A program made the translations under genes and the position numbers. 64,000 nucleotides of DNA from Hyphomicrobium_A sp963812795 (lineage in GTDB: Bacteria; Pseudomonadota; Alphaproteobacteria; Rhizobiales; Hyphomicrobiaceae): NCBI GenBank assembly GCA_963812795.1, contig CAWEWG010000007.1:186001-250000 (forward strand), given 5' to 3'. The notes under the pieces were generated by a model. That model had not been told where the DNA came from. It ran no database searches and was given only the letters and a program-made list of their open reading frames with translations. The first letter of the stretch is position 1. Every line of letters starts with the position of its first letter. Shown here piece after piece: positions 22,615 to 30,379 of the stretch.

Positions 22615-23034
22615 TCAGAAGGGTTTCAGAACCACAAGGAGGACGATGGCGATGAGGAACACGGTCGGGACCTCGTTGGCGACGCGATAGAACTTCGCCG
22701 ATCGGGTGTTGCGGTCGGCGGCGAAGTCGCGCGTCCAGCGGCTGAGCGCGCCCTGGAAGCCGGACAGGAGGAACACCAGTGCCAGCTTGGCGTGCAGCCA
22801 GCCCTCGGAAAACACGCCCTCCCAGTAGGCGAGAGTCAGCCCCAGGATCCACACCGCTGCCATCGCCGGCGTCATGATGGCGGTCAGCAGCCGGTACTCC
22901 ATCACCTTGAGGGTCTCGGACAGCTCCGAGCCGGGCTTGGCATCGGCGTGGTAGACGAACAGCCGCGGCAGGTAGAACAACCCGGCGAACCAGGCGACCA
23001 CGGCCATGATGTGAAAGGCTTTTAGCCACAGCAT
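22615..23034 (-). CDS. hemJ: Protoporphyrinogen oxidase HemJ
   Basis: A 139-residue membrane protein with four hydrophobic helices, converting protoporphyrinogen IX to protoporphyrin IX in haem synthesis. The first helix starts MLWLKAFHIMAVVAWFAGLF, with the conserved His8. FYRVANEVPTVFLIAIVLLV followed by VLKPF is the typical C-terminus. The gene starts four bases past the hemE stop (tight operon), so two haem enzymes are co-transcribed. A 247-base gap to rho follows, in which I see nothing convincing. Confidence 0.92.
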   Translation of the reverse strand: MLWLKAFHIMAVVAWFAGLFYLPRLFVYHADAKPGSELSETLKVMEYRLLTAIMTPAMAAVWILGLTLAYWEGVFSEGWLHAKLALVFLLSGFQGALSRWTRDFAADRNTRSAKFYRVANEVPTVFLIAIVLLVVLKPF

Positions 23035-23037
23035 GGA

Positions 23038-24111
23038 TCAGGCGCCTTGGCTGCGGACGAGCTCGACGAGGCGGGCGACGTGCTCCGGCGGCGTGTGCGG
23101 AACGATGCCATGGCCGAGGTTGAAGATGAACGGGACGCCGCGCATGACGTCGAGTGTTTCACGCACGCGCGCTTCAAAAGCCGGACCGCCGGCCGCTAGC
23201 AGCAACGGGTCGAGATTGCCCTGCACGGCGACGCCGCTGGTGTTGGCCAACGCTCGCATCTGCCGCAATGGCATCGCCGTATCGCATCCCAGTCCCTCGA
23301 CCCCCGTCTCGCGCACATAGCCTTCGGCATTGTCGCCGGCCCCGCGCGGAAAACCGATGATCGGCGTGCCGGGATGGCGACGCTTCAGCTCTGCGACAAT
23401 TCTACGGGTCGGCGCCACCACCCAGGTGGCGAATTCCCCGTCGGGCAGGTTGCCCGCCCAACTGTCGAAGATCTGCAGCACGTCGGCGCCGGCGCGAACC
23501 TGGCCGTCGAGGTAGTCGATCGAAGCGTCGGTGACGATGTCGATGAGGCGGGCAAACGTTTCGCGATCCCGGTAGGCGAGCGTGCGCGCCGCCGCCTGAT
23601 CGGACGATCCCTGGCCGCCGACCATGTAGGTCGCAACCGTCCACGGCGCCCCGCAAAAACCGATCAGCGCCGTTTCCCGCGGCAGGTCCTGGCGCAGCCG
23701 CGCGACGGTCTCGTAGACGCGGGCGAATTTTGCCCCGGTCGCCGCCGGATCGAGACGCGTCAGCTCGGCGGCCGACGTGATCGCATCGAGCCGCGGCCCC
23801 TCGCCTTCGACGAAACGCACGCCCTGGCCGAGCGCGTCGGGGACGACGAGGATGTCGGAAAACAGGATCGCCGCGTCAAAGCCGTAGCGGCGGATCGGCT
23901 GCAGCGTCACCTCGGCGGCGAGCGCCGGCGTGTAGCACAGCTCGAGGAAGCCGCCGACGGAGGCGCGCACTTTGCGGTACTCCGGCAGGTAGCGGCCGGC
24001 CTGGCGCATCAGCCACAGCGGCGGCGGCGACAGCATCGCGCCTTGCAGCACGCTGACCAGCTTCTGGCTGGTGGCGCGGGTCGATTGGAGAGGTTGTGCC
24101 GGCGAACGCAT
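23038..24111 (-). CDS. hemE: Uroporphyrinogen decarboxylase
   Basis: A 357-residue TIM-barrel enzyme decarboxylating uroporphyrinogen III to coproporphyrinogen III. The N-terminal signature is PPPLWLMRQAGRYLPEYRKV, with catalytic Asp in FDAAILFSDILVVPDALG. Further markers are GFCGAPWTVATYMVGG and LQIFDSWAGNL. It is the first gene reading away from the candidate origin on the minus strand. In Caulobacter and relatives hemE borders oriC, which supports the assignment of the gap beside it. Confidence 0.96.
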   Translation of the reverse strand: MRSPAQPLQSTRATSQKLVSVLQGAMLSPPPLWLMRQAGRYLPEYRKVRASVGGFLELCYTPALAAEVTLQPIRRYGFDAAILFSDILVVPDALGQGVRFVEGEGPRLDAITSAAELTRLDPAATGAKFARVYETVARLRQDLPRETALIGFCGAPWTVATYMVGGQGSSDQAAARTLAYRDRETFARLIDIVTDASIDYLDGQVRAGADVLQIFDSWAGNLPDGEFATWVVAPTRRIVAELKRRHPGTPIIGFPRGAGDNAEGYVRETGVEGLGCDTAMPLRQMRALANTSGVAVQGNLDPLLLAAGGPAFEARVRETLDVMRGVPFIFNLGHGIVPHTPPEHVARLVELVRSQGA

Positions 24112-24546
24112 GTGCTCTTAAACCAAGTTAAGAATCTTAGAACTCTTATTGTTCTTACTATTACCCCTGGGGGTTCTGAGGATTGGCCCGTTGTCCTATC
24201 GCAATCCTTAGGTCGCGCACAGGGGCGCCTGCCGAGGTGCCGATTTGGTGGCGTGCGCCCGTCCGGACCACTAACGCCATCGAAGCCAACACCGATCAAC
24301 GCGCTAGCCGACGCGGGGCAACTGCAACGCGGAGGCTTCGACTGTTGAAAAGCGATGGACTAGCACCCCGGAAGGGACCAATCCTCAAGGAGAGGCGGTT
24401 ATCACGTTCGGCGATGCCAGAGGCGCCCCGTGTGTGCGGTTTCGTGGACAAGTGACGTGGCGCGGCCTGGACGGCGCCGCGTTGCATGGCCCCTCTTAAT
24501 AACCCGGGACCTTATCAACATGCCGTCCCGCTGGAACGACTAGGGC
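24112..24546. other. oriC: Candidate chromosomal replication origin (oriC) between hemE and ppsR
   Basis: A 435-base gene-free gap between divergent genes. Its hemE-proximal end is AT-rich: I count 15 G/C in the 50 bases 24111-24160, in a strongly GC-rich neighbourhood, with TCTTA repeated four times and an inverted CTTAA-N6-TTAAG (24117-24132) that resembles a CtrA site with one base less spacing. A DnaA-box-like TTATCAACA (8 of 9) lies at 24512-24520 and a 7 of 9 box in reverse at 24343-24351. Known: Caulobacter oriC lies between hemE and the ppsR/DUF299 gene. Genes on both sides read away from the gap. Origin function is inference. Confidence 0.7.
24512..24520 (+). promoter_or_regulatory. 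DnaA-box-like sequence in the candidate origin
   Basis: TTATCAACA, one mismatch from TTATCCACA, 27 bases before the ppsR start codon. It is the best DnaA-box match in the gap. Confidence 0.5.
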
Positions 24547-25404
24547 ATGACAAGCGGCCTGCCGAGCTTTTTTCACCTGCATCTCGTGTCGGATTCGACC
24601 GGCGAGACGCTGACCACCATCGCCAAGGCGGCGTCGGTGCAGTACGCGCTCGTGCGGCCGATCGAGCACGTGCATCCGCTGGTGCGCACGCAACGGCAAT
24701 TGAAACGCGTGCTGCAGGAAATCGAGCAGACGCCGGGCATCGTGCTCTACACCATCACCAACCGCGAGCTGAGCGAGGAGCTGGAGCGGCGCTGCGTCGA
24801 GCTGAAGATCCCGTGCCTCGCCGTGCTGCAGCCGATCATGCAGGTGCTGGAAAGCTACCTCGGTGCGCCGCGTACGCCGACGGTTGCCGGCCAGCACGTG
24901 CTCGACGCCGATTATTTCCGCCGCATCGACGCCTTGAACTTCACCATGGCGCACGACGACGGGCATCTGCCCGAGGATCTCAACGACGCCGACATCATCG
25001 TACTCGGCATCTCGCGCACGTCGAAGACCCCGACCAGCATCTATCTCGCCCAGCGCGGATACAAAACGGCGAATCTGCCGCTCGTTCCCTCGCTGCCGCT
25101 GCCGGAGCGGCTGATCAAACCGCACAAGGCGTTCGTCGTCTGCCTCATCGCCAGCCCCGACCGCATCGCCGAGGTGCGCCGGCATCGCGCCATGATGCTG
25201 GCCGACCGCAACCTCGGCGACTACGTCGACCGCGATCGCATCGCCGCCGAGATCGCCTACTCGCGCAAGGTTTGCGCGCAGAACCGCTGGCCGGTCATCG
25301 ACGTCACTCGGCGCTCGGTGGAGGAATCGGCGGCGACTATCCTGAAGCTCATGCACGATCGCGATGCGGGGAAGGAAGAGGTGCAGGATGTCAGCGACGG
25401 GTAG
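24547..25404 (+). CDS. ppsR: Pyruvate, water dikinase / PPDK regulatory kinase-phosphorylase (DUF299)
   Basis: A 285-residue bifunctional ADP-dependent kinase and Pi-dependent phosphorylase that switches pyruvate phosphate dikinase or PEP synthase off and on. The N-terminus FFHLHLVSDSTGETLTTIAK is the DUF299 start. The nucleotide-binding loop is GISRTSKT at 154-161. The dikinase target is not in the window. It opens a plus-strand run ppsR-maf-aroE-coaE-dnaQ whose genes overlap or nearly touch. This run beside the origin is conserved in Alphaproteobacteria. Confidence 0.94.
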   Translation: MTSGLPSFFHLHLVSDSTGETLTTIAKAASVQYALVRPIEHVHPLVRTQRQLKRVLQEIEQTPGIVLYTITNRELSEELERRCVELKIPCLAVLQPIMQVLESYLGAPRTPTVAGQHVLDADYFRRIDALNFTMAHDDGHLPEDLNDADIIVLGISRTSKTPTSIYLAQRGYKTANLPLVPSLPLPERLIKPHKAFVVCLIASPDRIAEVRRHRAMMLADRNLGDYVDRDRIAAEIAYSRKVCAQNRWPVIDVTRRSVEESAATILKLMHDRDAGKEEVQDVSDG

Positions 25405-26008
25405 GCCGCATGAGATTGTGCTGGCCTCGGGCAGCCGCGCGCGACGCGAGCTGCTGGCGGCGGCCGGCGTGCCCTTCATCGTGCAGGCGGCCGACGTCGA
25501 CGAGCCGGCGATCCGCGCGCGCATGCTGAAGCAAGACGCGAGTGTCGAGCCGAAGCGTATCGCGGCGACGCTGGCGGCGGCGAAGGCCGAGGACGTGAGC
25601 GGCAAGATCGGCGGCTCCCTGATCATCGGCGCCGATCAGGTGCTGGCATTCGGCGATGAGCTGTTGAGCAAGGCGCCGAACGCCGAGGCGGCGCGCGCGG
25701 CATTGCGCAAATTGCGCGGGCGTACGCACGAGCTGCATTCTGCTGTCGCCTTCGCCGAGAAGGGCAAAGTGACGTGGGCGCACGTTGCGACGGCGCGCCT
25801 GACGATGCGCGATTTCTCCGACGCGTTTATCGAGGACTATCTGACGCGCGCCGGCGACCGCGTCAGCCAGACGGTCGGCGCCTACGAGCTCGAGGGCCTC
25901 GGGGTGCAATTGTTCGACAAGATCGAAGGCGACTACTTCGCGGTGCTCGGGCTGCCGCTGCTGCCGGTGCTCGCCGAGCTGCGCGCACGCGGGATCATCG
26001 CCACATGA
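25388..26008 (+). CDS. maf: Maf-family nucleotide pyrophosphatase
   Basis: A 206-residue Maf/YhdE-type pyrophosphatase that hydrolyses non-canonical or specific NTPs. The start MSATGRPHEIVLASGSRARR puts the ASGSRARRELLA motif at the N-terminus; the gene overlaps ppsR by 17 bases. Other markers are IIGADQVLAFG (catalytic Asp), LRGRTHELHSAVA, and VGAYELEGLGVQLFDKIEGD. It ends in an ATGA overlap with aroE, suggesting translational coupling. Confidence 0.93.
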   Translation: MSATGRPHEIVLASGSRARRELLAAAGVPFIVQAADVDEPAIRARMLKQDASVEPKRIAATLAAAKAEDVSGKIGGSLIIGADQVLAFGDELLSKAPNAEAARAALRKLRGRTHELHSAVAFAEKGKVTWAHVATARLTMRDFSDAFIEDYLTRAGDRVSQTVGAYELEGLGVQLFDKIEGDYFAVLGLPLLPVLAELRARGIIAT

Positions 26009-26841
26009 AGCGTGCCTGCGTCATCGGCTGGCCGATCGAGCATTCGCGCTCGCCGCTCATCCACGGTTATTGGCTCAATCAGTACGGCATCTCGGGGACG
26101 TACACGAAGGAAGCAGTGCGCCCGGAGGAAGTCGCCGTCTTCCTGCGCTCGCTCGCCGCGCAGGGCTTCGTCGGCTGCAACGTGACAGTGCCGCACAAGC
26201 AGGCGGCGTACGCGCTGGCGGACGAGCGCGACGCCTCGGCGCGTGCCGTGCAAGCGGCGAATACCCTGTGGATCGAAGGTGGAAAGCTGCATGCCGCCAA
26301 CACCGACACCTATGGGTTCATGACCTATCTCGACCACAAGGTTCCCGACTGGAAAGCCCATGACGGACCGGTGTGCGTGCTTGGTGCCGGCGGTGCGGCG
26401 CGCGCCATCGTGCACGGCTTCCTCGATGCCGGCGTCGACGAGGTGCGGGTTTTCAACAGGACGCGGACTCGCGCCGAGCAACTGGCCGAGGAGTTCGGGC
26501 CGCGCGTCAAGGCATTCGACTGGGCCAATCGTAGTGACGGCGCGCGCGAAGCTTGCGTTCTCGTCAACACCACATCCGCCGGGCTCAAGGGTGTCGGCAC
26601 ACTGGGCATGGAGTTCGCCGGCTTCAACGAGGACTGCGTCGTCTCTGACATCATCTATGTACCGCTGGAGACTGAGCTGCTGGCGCAGGCACGCGCATCC
26701 GGCCTGCGCACGGTGGACGGCCTGGGGATGCTGTTGCATCAGGCTGTGCCCGGCTTCGAAAAATGGTTCGGCGTGCGTCCACAGGTTACGCCCGAGTTAC
26801 GCAACATTCTTGTCGCCGACATCGAGGGCCGTACATGTTGA
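26005..26841 (+). CDS. aroE: Shikimate dehydrogenase
   Basis: A 278-residue NADP-dependent enzyme of the shikimate pathway. The substrate site appears in IGWPIEHSRSPLIHGYWLNQ and CNVTVPHKQAAYALAD (catalytic Lys in the HKQ motif), with AANTLWIEGGKLHAANTDTY. The dinucleotide-binding loop is VLGAGGAARAIV, and NRTRTRAEQLA confers NADP preference. The start is the ATG of the ATGA overlap with maf, and the end overlaps coaE by seven bases. Confidence 0.95.
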   Translation: MKRACVIGWPIEHSRSPLIHGYWLNQYGISGTYTKEAVRPEEVAVFLRSLAAQGFVGCNVTVPHKQAAYALADERDASARAVQAANTLWIEGGKLHAANTDTYGFMTYLDHKVPDWKAHDGPVCVLGAGGAARAIVHGFLDAGVDEVRVFNRTRTRAEQLAEEFGPRVKAFDWANRSDGAREACVLVNTTSAGLKGVGTLGMEFAGFNEDCVVSDIIYVPLETELLAQARASGLRTVDGLGMLLHQAVPGFEKWFGVRPQVTPELRNILVADIEGRTC

Positions 26842-27455
26842 TCGTCGGGCTCACCGGCTCGATCGGCATGGGTAAATCCACAGCGGCGGCGCATCTGCGC
26901 GCGCGCGGCGTCCCGGTGTTCGATGCGGACGCGGAAGTGCATCGCCTCTATGCCGGTGGAGAAGCGGTGGATCCGGTCGAGCGCGCATTTCCGGGCACGA
27001 CGACGCGCGGCGGCGTCGACCGCGCCAAGCTGAGCGCGGCGCTGCTGGCGCAACCCGAGCGCTTCGCCGAGCTGGAGGCGATCGTGCATCCGCTCGTGCG
27101 CGACGCCGAGCGCGCCTTTTTGCGCGAGCATGCACAGCGCGGCACCGAGCTGGTCGTGTTGGAGATCCCGCTGCTGTTTGAGACCGGTGCCGACAAGCTG
27201 GTCGACGTGACCGTCGTCGTCAGCGCGGAGCCCGACGTGCAGCGCGCCCGGCTGCTGCAGCGGCCGGAGATGACGGCGGAAAAGCTCGGCAAGCTGCTGG
27301 CGCGGCAGATGCCGGATGCAGAAAAGCGGGCGCGCGGCGATTTCGTTGTGGACACCAGCTTCGACGTCGCGGCCAGCCAGGCGGCGCTGGACCAGGTGAT
27401 CGCCCAGTTGCGGGGGCGCAACGGCGAGGCTTATGCCCGCCACTGGGCCGCTTGA
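26835..27455 (+). CDS. coaE: Dephospho-CoA kinase
   Basis: A 206-residue P-loop kinase for the last step of coenzyme A synthesis. Walker A is GSIGMGKST at residues 8-16. FDADAEVHRLYAGG is the substrate loop, EIPLLFETGADKLVD the conserved mid-domain motif, and RQMPDAEKRARGDFVVDTS the lid region. Start MLIVGLTGSIG overlaps the aroE end. The pathway's first kinase, coaA, is also in the window. Confidence 0.95.
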   Translation: MLIVGLTGSIGMGKSTAAAHLRARGVPVFDADAEVHRLYAGGEAVDPVERAFPGTTTRGGVDRAKLSAALLAQPERFAELEAIVHPLVRDAERAFLREHAQRGTELVVLEIPLLFETGADKLVDVTVVVSAEPDVQRARLLQRPEMTAEKLGKLLARQMPDAEKRARGDFVVDTSFDVAASQAALDQVIAQLRGRNGEAYARHWAA

Positions 27456-27486
27456 CCGCCTTCCTCGAATCTTGAGGAGTGGCGGC

Positions 27487-28206
27487 ATGCGCGAAATCAT
27501 CCTCGACACCGAGACGACCGGCCTCAATCCGAATGGCGGCGACCGGCTGATCGAGATCGGCTGCATCGAACTGGTCAACCGCATCCCGTCGGGGCGCGAG
27601 TTTCACCGCTTCATCAATCCGCAACGCGACGTGCCGGCGGAGGCCGAGGCGATCCACGGATTGTCGACGGCGTTCCTCAGGGACAAGCCGCTATTTGCCG
27701 ACGTCGCCGGCGAGTTCCTGGAGTTCATCGCGCAGGACGCCATCGTCATCCACAACGCGGCGTTCGACGTCGGATTCCTCAACTTCGAGCTGGGTCGGCT
27801 GTCGCTCGGACCGATCACCATGGATCGGGTGACGTGCACGCTGCAGCTCGCCAAGCGGCGGCATCCGGCTGGACCCAACAGCCTCGATGCGCTGTGCAAG
27901 CGCTACGGCATCGACAACTCCAAGCGCACGAAGCACGGCGCCCTCGTCGATTCGCTGTTGCTCGCCGAGGTCTACATCGAGCTGCTCGGCGTGCGCCAGG
28001 CGGCGTTCATCGACTTCGCTGCCGCAAGCGCTCCTCTCGGCGCCGAGGCGGCGCCCTTGCAGCGGGGCAGAGCCGCCCAGCGCCCGGCGCCGCTATCGTC
28101 GCGACTGACCGCTGCAGATGCAGCTGCGCACGCGGCATTCGTCGACACGCTGGGCGAGAAAGCGATCTGGCGCCGCTTCTTCGCCCCCGTCACCGACAGT
28201 CAATAA
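27487..28206 (+). CDS. dnaQ: DNA polymerase III epsilon subunit (3'-5' proofreading exonuclease)
   Basis: A 239-residue DEDDh exonuclease. Exo I is ILDTETTGL (Asp7 and Glu9). Exo II is VIHNAAFDVGFLNFEL. Exo III is KHGALVDSLLLAEVYIEL with the catalytic His and Asp. The C-terminal tail is Ala/Pro-rich and includes the region expected to bind the polymerase and clamp. It is the last gene of the origin-proximal plus-strand run and converges with secB after seven bases. Confidence 0.94.
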   Translation: MREIILDTETTGLNPNGGDRLIEIGCIELVNRIPSGREFHRFINPQRDVPAEAEAIHGLSTAFLRDKPLFADVAGEFLEFIAQDAIVIHNAAFDVGFLNFELGRLSLGPITMDRVTCTLQLAKRRHPAGPNSLDALCKRYGIDNSKRTKHGALVDSLLLAEVYIELLGVRQAAFIDFAAASAPLGAEAAPLQRGRAAQRPAPLSSRLTAADAAAHAAFVDTLGEKAIWRRFFAPVTDSQ

Positions 28207-28213
28207 GAAGCGG

Positions 28214-28729
28214 TCAGTTTTTCTTTTCGGCTTCGGCCTGCGAGCGCAGCTCTTGCTGGCGGCGAATGTAGAGCGAGGCGAAGTCGAACGGGTCGAGCAG
28301 CAGCGGCGGGAAGCCGCCTTCGCGCGTCAGGTCGGCGGCGATGCGGCGCACGAACGGGAAGAGGATCGACGGGCAATTGACGAGCAGGAACGGCTCGAGC
28401 GCCTGCTCGGGAATGTTCTCGATGCGGAACAGCCCGGCGTAGACGAGCTCGAGCTGATAGATCTCGCCGTGCTTGTTGGTCGCCTGCGCGTTGAAGTCGA
28501 TGGCGCTCTCATAGAGCTGCGGGCCGACGCTCTTGGCGCCCACGTTGATCGAGAGCTGCAGGTTCGGCTGGTCGCCCGGCTCCTTCAGCAGCTTCTCGAT
28601 GTTCGGATTTTCGAACGACAGATCCTTGATGTACTGGGCGACGACCTTCACCTGCACGGGCGGTGGCATCGTCTGCGCAGCCGCGTCGGGATTTATGGGC
28701 TTTCCGTTGCCGTTGCCGGTGCTGGCCAT
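28214..28729 (-). CDS. secB: Protein-export chaperone SecB
   Basis: A 171-residue cytoplasmic chaperone delivering precursors to SecA. Family core: VKVVAQYIKDLSFENPNIEK, LFRIENIPEQALEPFLLVNC and PSILFPFVRRIAADLTREGG. The N-terminal Asn/Gly-rich extension and the Glu/Ala-rich charged tail are usual in Alphaproteobacteria. It is placed tail-to-tail with dnaQ, with fxsA downstream of its start side. Confidence 0.96.
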   Translation of the reverse strand: MASTGNGNGKPINPDAAAQTMPPPVQVKVVAQYIKDLSFENPNIEKLLKEPGDQPNLQLSINVGAKSVGPQLYESAIDFNAQATNKHGEIYQLELVYAGLFRIENIPEQALEPFLLVNCPSILFPFVRRIAADLTREGGFPPLLLDPFDFASLYIRRQQELRSQAEAEKKN

Positions 28730-28820
28730 CGAGTGTGTTCCGTGAACTAAGGGTTGCGCGATTGAGGCGGCTAGCTATCACGCGCCCCTCGCCGCGACAA
28801 TGTCGGCGGCGGAAAGCGGC

Positions 28821-29297
28821 CTAAGCCTTGGGATCGCGGTCGTCGTCGAGGCGCTTGTAAGTGCCGTCGATGACGATCGGGCGAGCCGGCTGCGAACGAT
28901 CGTCACCTGCAGATGTTTCGGCGCGGCGCTGGCCCGCAAGGCCCGGCAGCATGGCACGCAGCATGAGTGCGCGCAGGGGCGGCACCAGCAGCGCAAGTCC
29001 CAGCGCATCGGTGATGAAGCCCGGCACGATGAGCAGGCATCCGGCGGCGATCGTGGCATAGCTGTCGACGATGGAGCCAACCGCCAAGCGGCCCTCGCTC
29101 ATGGCGTCGAACATGCGTCCGACCATGGAAACGCCTTGCTGGCGGATGACCATCATCCCGGCGACGGCTGCCAGGATGAGCAACCCGAGCGTCAACCACA
29201 CGCCGATCGCCTGCCCGACCAGGATCAAGACCACGATCTCGAGCAGCGGCAGCCCGAGGAAGACCAGCATCACAATTTGGCGCATGGAGGACATCAT
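28821..29297 (-). CDS. fxsA: FxsA-family membrane protein
   Basis: A 158-residue inner-membrane protein of the FxsA family (E. coli FxsA relieves phage F exclusion when overproduced; normal role unclear). Hydrophobic segments: IVMLVFLGLPLLEIVVLILV, a second at residues about 30-50, and LLIVPGFITDALGLALLVPP, the diagnostic FxsA stretch. The C-terminus is charged. The start may be any of three closely spaced Met codons. It is divergent from the Tim44-like gene, with a 254-base gap between. Confidence 0.9.
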   Translation of the reverse strand: MMSSMRQIVMLVFLGLPLLEIVVLILVGQAIGVWLTLGLLILAAVAGMMVIRQQGVSMVGRMFDAMSEGRLAVGSIVDSYATIAAGCLLIVPGFITDALGLALLVPPLRALMLRAMLPGLAGQRRAETSAGDDRSQPARPIVIDGTYKRLDDDRDPKA

Positions 29298-29551
29298 GGG
29301 CAGCTATCCGCCTCCTACGAGAAGGTTGTTGAGCAAGCCTTCAGCATCCTTGCCGCAACCGGGTAGTGTCGGTGCAATCGGGTTGGCATTGCCGCTTTTG
29401 TGCCTTACCTTGCAGGGAGCGACCATCTTAACCCCTTGATGGCGGACGGATCAGAAGCCCATCTCTCCCTGGACTTGGGCTCGGCTCACGGCGCGATCAT
29501 ATATAGCCGTCGTATCCAGTCACGCCGTTATTGCCAGGAAGGCAAGCGCTC

Positions 29552-30292
29552 ATGGAGAAGATTGATCTCTTCACCCTCATCTCGCTCATTGTCGCGGTGG
29601 TCGTGATCTTGAAGCTGAGAAGCGTCCTCGGACGCCGCACGGGTGACGAGGAAGCGCGCGTCGAGCGCTATCGTGCCGAGCGGGCGCAGCAGGGTACGCC
29701 GGCGACGTCATCCGACAATGTGGTCGCCATGCCGCGCCGCGAGCGCGACGGCGCCGCCCCAGTGGCCGCCGAAGAGACGCAGGCGGATGCCGAGGAGCGC
29801 ATCAAGACCTATCCGGGCGTCGAGGCCGCCGCACGCAACGGTCTCATCGACATCGCGCGCCTCGACCCCGCGTTCGATCCCGACACGTTCATCCGTGGCG
29901 CCAAGCAGGCGTACGAGATGATCGTCACCGCGTTCGCCGAAGGCAATCGCAAGCTCTTGAAGGATCTCCTCAGCCGCGACGTGTACGAGGGGTTCACGCG
30001 CGCCATCACCGATCGCGAGAGCCGCGAGGAGCAGGTCGACCAGAGCTTCGTCGGCATCGACAAGGCCGACATCTTGGAATCGGAGGTGAAGAGCGGCATC
30101 GCCTCGATCACCGTCCGCTTCGTCAGCCAGCTCATCTCGGCGACGCGCGACAAGGCGGGCGCCATCATCAACGGCGATTCGCAGCGCATCAAGGAAGTGA
30201 CCGACATCTGGACGTTCAGCCGCGACATCTCGTCGGCAAAGGCGCGCGCCAATCCGAACTGGCGGCTCATCGCCACGCAGTCGCCGGCCTAA
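29552..30292 (+). CDS. Tim44/TimA-family inner-membrane-associated protein
   Basis: A 246-residue protein: an N-terminal transmembrane helix (DLFTLISLIVAVVVILKLRS), a charged linker with an EEARVERYRAERAQQ stretch, then a Tim44-like domain from residue about 95 (FDPDTFIRGAKQAYEMIVTA, ending VTDIWTFSRDISSAKARANP and WRLIATQ). Related alphaproteobacterial proteins are mitochondrial Tim44 homologues in an import-like or membrane-assembly role. The neighbours secB, fxsA and mltA fit an envelope theme. Start is the ATG that directly begins MEKIDLF. Confidence 0.88.
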   Translation: MEKIDLFTLISLIVAVVVILKLRSVLGRRTGDEEARVERYRAERAQQGTPATSSDNVVAMPRRERDGAAPVAAEETQADAEERIKTYPGVEAAARNGLIDIARLDPAFDPDTFIRGAKQAYEMIVTAFAEGNRKLLKDLLSRDVYEGFTRAITDRESREEQVDQSFVGIDKADILESEVKSGIASITVRFVSQLISATRDKAGAIINGDSQRIKEVTDIWTFSRDISSAKARANPNWRLIATQSPA

Positions 30293-30379
30293 GCGATAGC
30301 GGCGCTCGCGGGGGCGCTGCCGGAGATTGTGAGGCCGCGCGCACGCGGCCGCCGACAGGAGGGGACGTCGCACGCGACC

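Noticed and set aside
23155..23169. TGTTTCACGCACGC, a half parS-like sequence in hemE
   Set aside because: Only the left half matches; the right half lacks the GTGAAAC arm.
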